A DNA stretch of 9,427 nt from Phascolarctobacterium sp. (GTDB taxonomy: Bacteria; Bacillota; Negativicutes; Acidaminococcales; Acidaminococcaceae). The notes under the pieces are model-generated. The model made no database searches, was not told the origin of the DNA, and saw only the letters and a list, made by a program, of their open reading frames with translations. The stretch is taken from assembly GCA_004558595.1 (NCBI GenBank), contig SFCN01000066.1, forward strand, positions 1 to 9,427. Reading direction: 5' to 3'. Of the stretch, positions 7,278 to 9,427 are shown in pieces; within the stretch, counting starts at the first letter, position 1, and each line of letters begins with the position of its first letter. Made by a program: the position numbers and the translations under genes.

Positions 7278-8556
7278 AGCTCAAGCCCCCTTTAATTTTG
7301 CTGCATAACCTACGATAAATCATTTCCATAAAATCCAACTCACCCTTAGTCCCTACTCTTGGCAACATAGGCAGAAAAATCTGCTTCAGTTGTCTGTTTT
7401 GCAATTCATGAGTTGTCAAAACAAGCTCTGCCTCCTGCAGCAAAGTTTCTCCTTCATCAGCTGTACAAAGCTTCAGCTCAGGATGCTTTGCCAGCTCCTG
7501 CACCATTTTTTGCTTCTCCTTAAGATCATAGGCATCCAAAAGCACTACGCCGATTAAATCAAGTTCTAACAGCCTAATAGTTGTCAACACTGACTCAGGA
7601 TGAAAATACTGTAGCAAACGTCCGATACACAGCACAGTCTTTTTATTTCTGGTTACTTGTAAATAAGCCTGTAAGCGCTTGGTAAAGAGCTGTCGCTCTT
7701 CCTCTAAAACCCTTGCTGCTGCTTGCTCGCGACCTAAAAGCCGCCCCACTTCCTCCAGCCATTTTTGGGTATTATCCCAACCTACAGGATACTTTGCTAA
7801 ATAAGGTATGCCCAGCTTCTCCTGCAGGAGCTCAGCAATTTTGCTCAATCCCACATGAGTTTGACCCCGACCTCCTAGCACGATAATCGCTTCAGCAGTG
7901 GCAACCTTGGGCAAATCCTTAAAGGCCATATAGCCAGGAAACTGCCCAAACACCTTGATTCCCATAGAGTTTAACAAACGTGTCACTTCTTGGGCATAAT
8001 GACCCCAGGGACCGCCATTATCTCCTAGCAGCACCACCTGGCCTGCTGTACGCGGAAGTGGCTGCAAAAATCTCTTTACTAGCAATTCCGTAATCCCGTA
8101 ATAACCCTGATAATATTCACCATCTAAAAAGCCGCAGCAGTCCAAGCTTAGTATAGGCAGCTTATACAACTTTTCAGCCCTTCTAGCTACGGACTCAACA
8201 TCATCGCCAATTACTCCTGCCACACAGGAGGTGGCAATTACTAGACATTCCGGTTTATATTCCTGTACTGCATAGGCGATGCAAGCCTCTAAACGCTCCA
8301 CGCCGCCAAAAATGGAGTCCTTTTCTTCAAGCTGACTAGCCAGCAATGGTACTGAGCCTATATTTTCCCTATTTCCATCAGCAATAGTGCGATAGTGAGC
8401 ATTGATGTCCATGGTTCTAGCCACATGAGCGCAGGCTTTGGGACTATGGAAGATTACAACCACACCCTGACAATAGGCCACAGCGCGCCACACACCCGGC
8501 ATGCTACAGCTACAGCTTTTGCGACTAGATATAAAGCGTTTCGTTTTAATGGCCAT
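7270..8556 (-). CDS. Nitrogenase-like component 1, NifD/BchN-type subunit, 428 aa
   Basis: The N-terminus ([18 protein letters not shown], then HSPKAC) matches the start of the component 1 core. C17, C42 and C111 are spaced 25 and 69 residues apart, close to NifD C62, C88 and C154. C111 sits in [12 protein letters not shown], the conserved loop, and IFGGVERL also resembles the family. The protein stops short of the longer NifD tail. The region that carries FeMo-cofactor ligand C275 in NifD reads [11 protein letters not shown] here, with no cysteine, and I see no counterpart of H442. This subunit therefore probably holds an iron-sulfur cluster shared with its partner but not FeMo-co, and would bind an organic substrate, as BchNB and CfbD do. 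The start overlaps the nifH-like stop by 11 bases; the ribosome binding site is weak, so translation probably relies on coupling. Function is inferred only at family level. Confidence 0.88.
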   Translation of the reverse strand: MAIKTKRFISSRKSCSCSMPGVWRAVAYCQGVVVIFHSPKACAHVARTMDINAHYRTIADGNRENIGSVPLLASQLEEKDSIFGGVERLEACIAYAVQEYKPECLVIATSCVAGVIGDDVESVARRAEKLYKLPILSLDCCGFLDGEYYQGYYGITELLVKRFLQPLPRTAGQVVLLGDNGGPWGHYAQEVTRLLNSMGIKVFGQFPGYMAFKDLPKVATAEAIIVLGGRGQTHVGLSKIAELLQEKLGIPYLAKYPVGWDNTQKWLEEVGRLLGREQAAARVLEEERQLFTKRLQAYLQVTRNKKTVLCIGRLLQYFHPESVLTTIRLLELDLIGVVLLDAYDLKEKQKMVQELAKHPELKLCTADEGETLLQEAELVLTTHELQNRQLKQIFLPMLPRVGTKGELDFMEMIYRRLCSKIKGGLSYV

Positions 8557-9352
8557 AATCTGCCACCAGCTTTTCTAAATCCTCAAAACTCATTGGCATC
8601 GGTATGGAAAGCTCTTCATTATGTAAAATTGCTTGACTTAAATCACGATACACCTGAGCCTGAGCCGATTCAGGGGCATATTGAAGAACGGTCTGACGAT
8701 TATTCTCAGCTTTATTCACCACAATATCACGAGGAATAAAGGCAATAAGCCTCGTATGCAAGCGTTGAGCAAACTCCTCTAAAAGCTGCTTTTCGTTGGG
8801 TGTGTTCCTGCCATTACCTATGATACCGCCTAAACGAACATTGCCTCTTTGGGCAAAGCGCTTAATACCCTTAGCTATATTATTAGCAGCATATAGACTC
8901 ATTAATTCTCCTGAAGAAACTATATAAATATCGCTAGCATAACCCTCGCGAATGGGGACAGCAAAGCCTCCGCAGACTACATCACCTAATACATCATAAA
9001 GCAACACGTCCTCTTCCCCAATTACATCTAATTCTCGTAGCTTTTCTAGTGCCACAATAATTCCTCTGCCTGCGCAGCCAACTCCAGGCTCAGGGCCACC
9101 GGCCTCTACGCATTTTATGCCCCTATATCCAAAATGGACAATATCTTCAGGCAAAACCTCTTCCTTGTCACGCACAGTGTCTAGAACAGTTTGTTTACAG
9201 ATATGCCCTAATAATAATCTAGTTGAATCATTTTTAGGGTCACAGCCAATTTGGCAAACCTTTAAACCAGCTTCACTCAATGCTGCAGATAAATTGGCGG
9301 CAGTGGTTGACTTTCCTATGCCACCCTTGCCATAAATAGCGATTTTCAGCAT
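8546..9352 (-). CDS. NifH/BchL/CfbC-family ATP-dependent reductase iron protein, 268 aa
   Basis: This is the electron-donor ATPase of a nitrogenase-like system. It hydrolyses MgATP and passes single electrons from its [4Fe-4S] cluster to the component 1 complex. The Walker A motif is GKGGIGKST (8-16), followed by the GCDPKNDST segment (36-44). C93 in GVGCAGRG and C127 in VVCGGFAVP are the two cysteines that hold the cluster at the homodimer interface, with spacing as in NifH. R96 corresponds to the arginine that is ADP-ribosylated in some NifH proteins. At 268 residues it is a little shorter than NifH (about 290) and close to BchL/CfbC. It is the first gene of the operon, with ribosome binding site AAGGAG 8 bases before ATG 9352 and a promoter just upstream. 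The absence of other nif genes and the CobN-like neighbour argue against a true nitrogenase Fe protein. Confidence 0.93.
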   Translation of the reverse strand: MLKIAIYGKGGIGKSTTAANLSAALSEAGLKVCQIGCDPKNDSTRLLLGHICKQTVLDTVRDKEEVLPEDIVHFGYRGIKCVEAGGPEPGVGCAGRGIIVALEKLRELDVIGEEDVLLYDVLGDVVCGGFAVPIREGYASDIYIVSSGELMSLYAANNIAKGIKRFAQRGNVRLGGIIGNGRNTPNEKQLLEEFAQRLHTRLIAFIPRDIVVNKAENNRQTVLQYAPESAQAQVYRDLSQAILHNEELSIPMPMSFEDLEKLVADYGH

Positions 9353-9360
9353 AGTGACAA

Positions 9361-9369
9361 CTCCTTCCT
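9361..9369 (-). promoter_or_regulatory. Ribosome binding site of the NifH-like gene
   Basis: AGGAAGGAG ends 8 bases before ATG 9352. This is a canonical spacing and it supports the start chosen for the first gene of the operon. Confidence 0.75.
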
Positions 9370-9393
9370 TGATGCTTTTTTGTAAGCTTTTTC

Positions 9394-9402
9394 ATTATAC
9401 CA
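9394..9402 (-). promoter_or_regulatory. Extended -10 sigma-70-type promoter of the operon
   Basis: The minus strand reads TGGTATAAT: a perfect -10 hexamer TATAAT (9399-9394) with a TG at 9402-9401, an extended -10 element. The -35 region, 17 bases further up, shows only GTGTTA (9422-9417), a weak match. The start of transcription should fall near 9387, giving a leader of about 35 bases. No other comparable promoter was seen within the operon, so all genes to 668 are probably on one transcript. The leader is too short for a riboswitch such as the cobalamin type. Confidence 0.6.
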
Positions 9403-9427
9403 TACTCTTTTCTCATTAACACGCCTA

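Noticed and set aside
5961..9352. True nitrogen fixation (nifHDK)
   Set aside because: No nifE/N/B or other accessory genes are present, the NifD C275 and H442 cofactor ligands are not visible, both component 1 subunits are short, and the neighbours are a CobN-like protein and a SPASM enzyme.
1692..9352. Chlorophyll/bacteriochlorophyll cluster (bchLNB with bchH)
   Set aside because: The pairing is superficially similar, but there are no other bch genes, the first cysteine of the K-like subunit is not the Asp used in BchB, and a radical SAM/SPASM gene and a binding protein have no place in that pathway.
1..9427. tRNA, rRNA, CRISPR array, IS element or riboswitch
   Set aside because: No cloverleaf, repeat array, transposase motif or terminal inverted repeats were seen, and almost all of the sequence is occupied by the genes listed.

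Overview
The window holds one complete, tightly packed minus-strand operon plus fragments of other genes at its left end. The gene families, the strong GGAGG-type ribosome binding sites and the oxygen-sensitive chemistry suggest an anaerobic bacterium, probably of the Bacillota (Clostridia or Negativicutes). That assignment is inference, and the left 620 bases may have a different history from the rest.

Layout, read in the direction of transcription (right to left): an extended -10 promoter at about 9394-9402; a NifH-like reductase ATPase (9352-8546); a NifD-like subunit (8556-7270); a NifK-like subunit (7277-5961); a substrate-binding-protein gene that has lost its first half (about 5964-5474); a 1238-residue CobN/ChlH-family chelatase large subunit (5408-1692); and a SPASM radical SAM enzyme (1699-668). 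The intact junctions overlap by 11, 8 and 8 bases, and there is a short gap only around the broken binding protein. Immediately after the radical SAM gene comes a 16-codon scrap (671-621) that matches the C-terminus of the CobN-like protein with synonymous base changes. It runs straight into a metallophosphoesterase reading frame (624-1, continuing off the left edge) that lacks its first metal-binding motif.

Interpretation: this is a nitrogenase-like reductase paired with a tetrapyrrole metal-chelatase-family protein. The reductase has three P-cluster-type cysteines in each catalytic subunit but none of the FeMo-cofactor ligands I could look for. It is therefore unlikely to fix nitrogen. By analogy with BchLNB and CfbCD it may reduce or remodel a tetrapyrrole, or another substrate, with the CobN-like protein binding, metallating or demetallating that ligand. 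The binding-protein remnant suggests the substrate was once imported. I know of no assigned function for this gene combination.

Two places (5474-5964 and 621-671) look like internal deletions that kept a coupled start codon and the 3' end of a gene. The left junction could be a real recombination scar or an assembly join.
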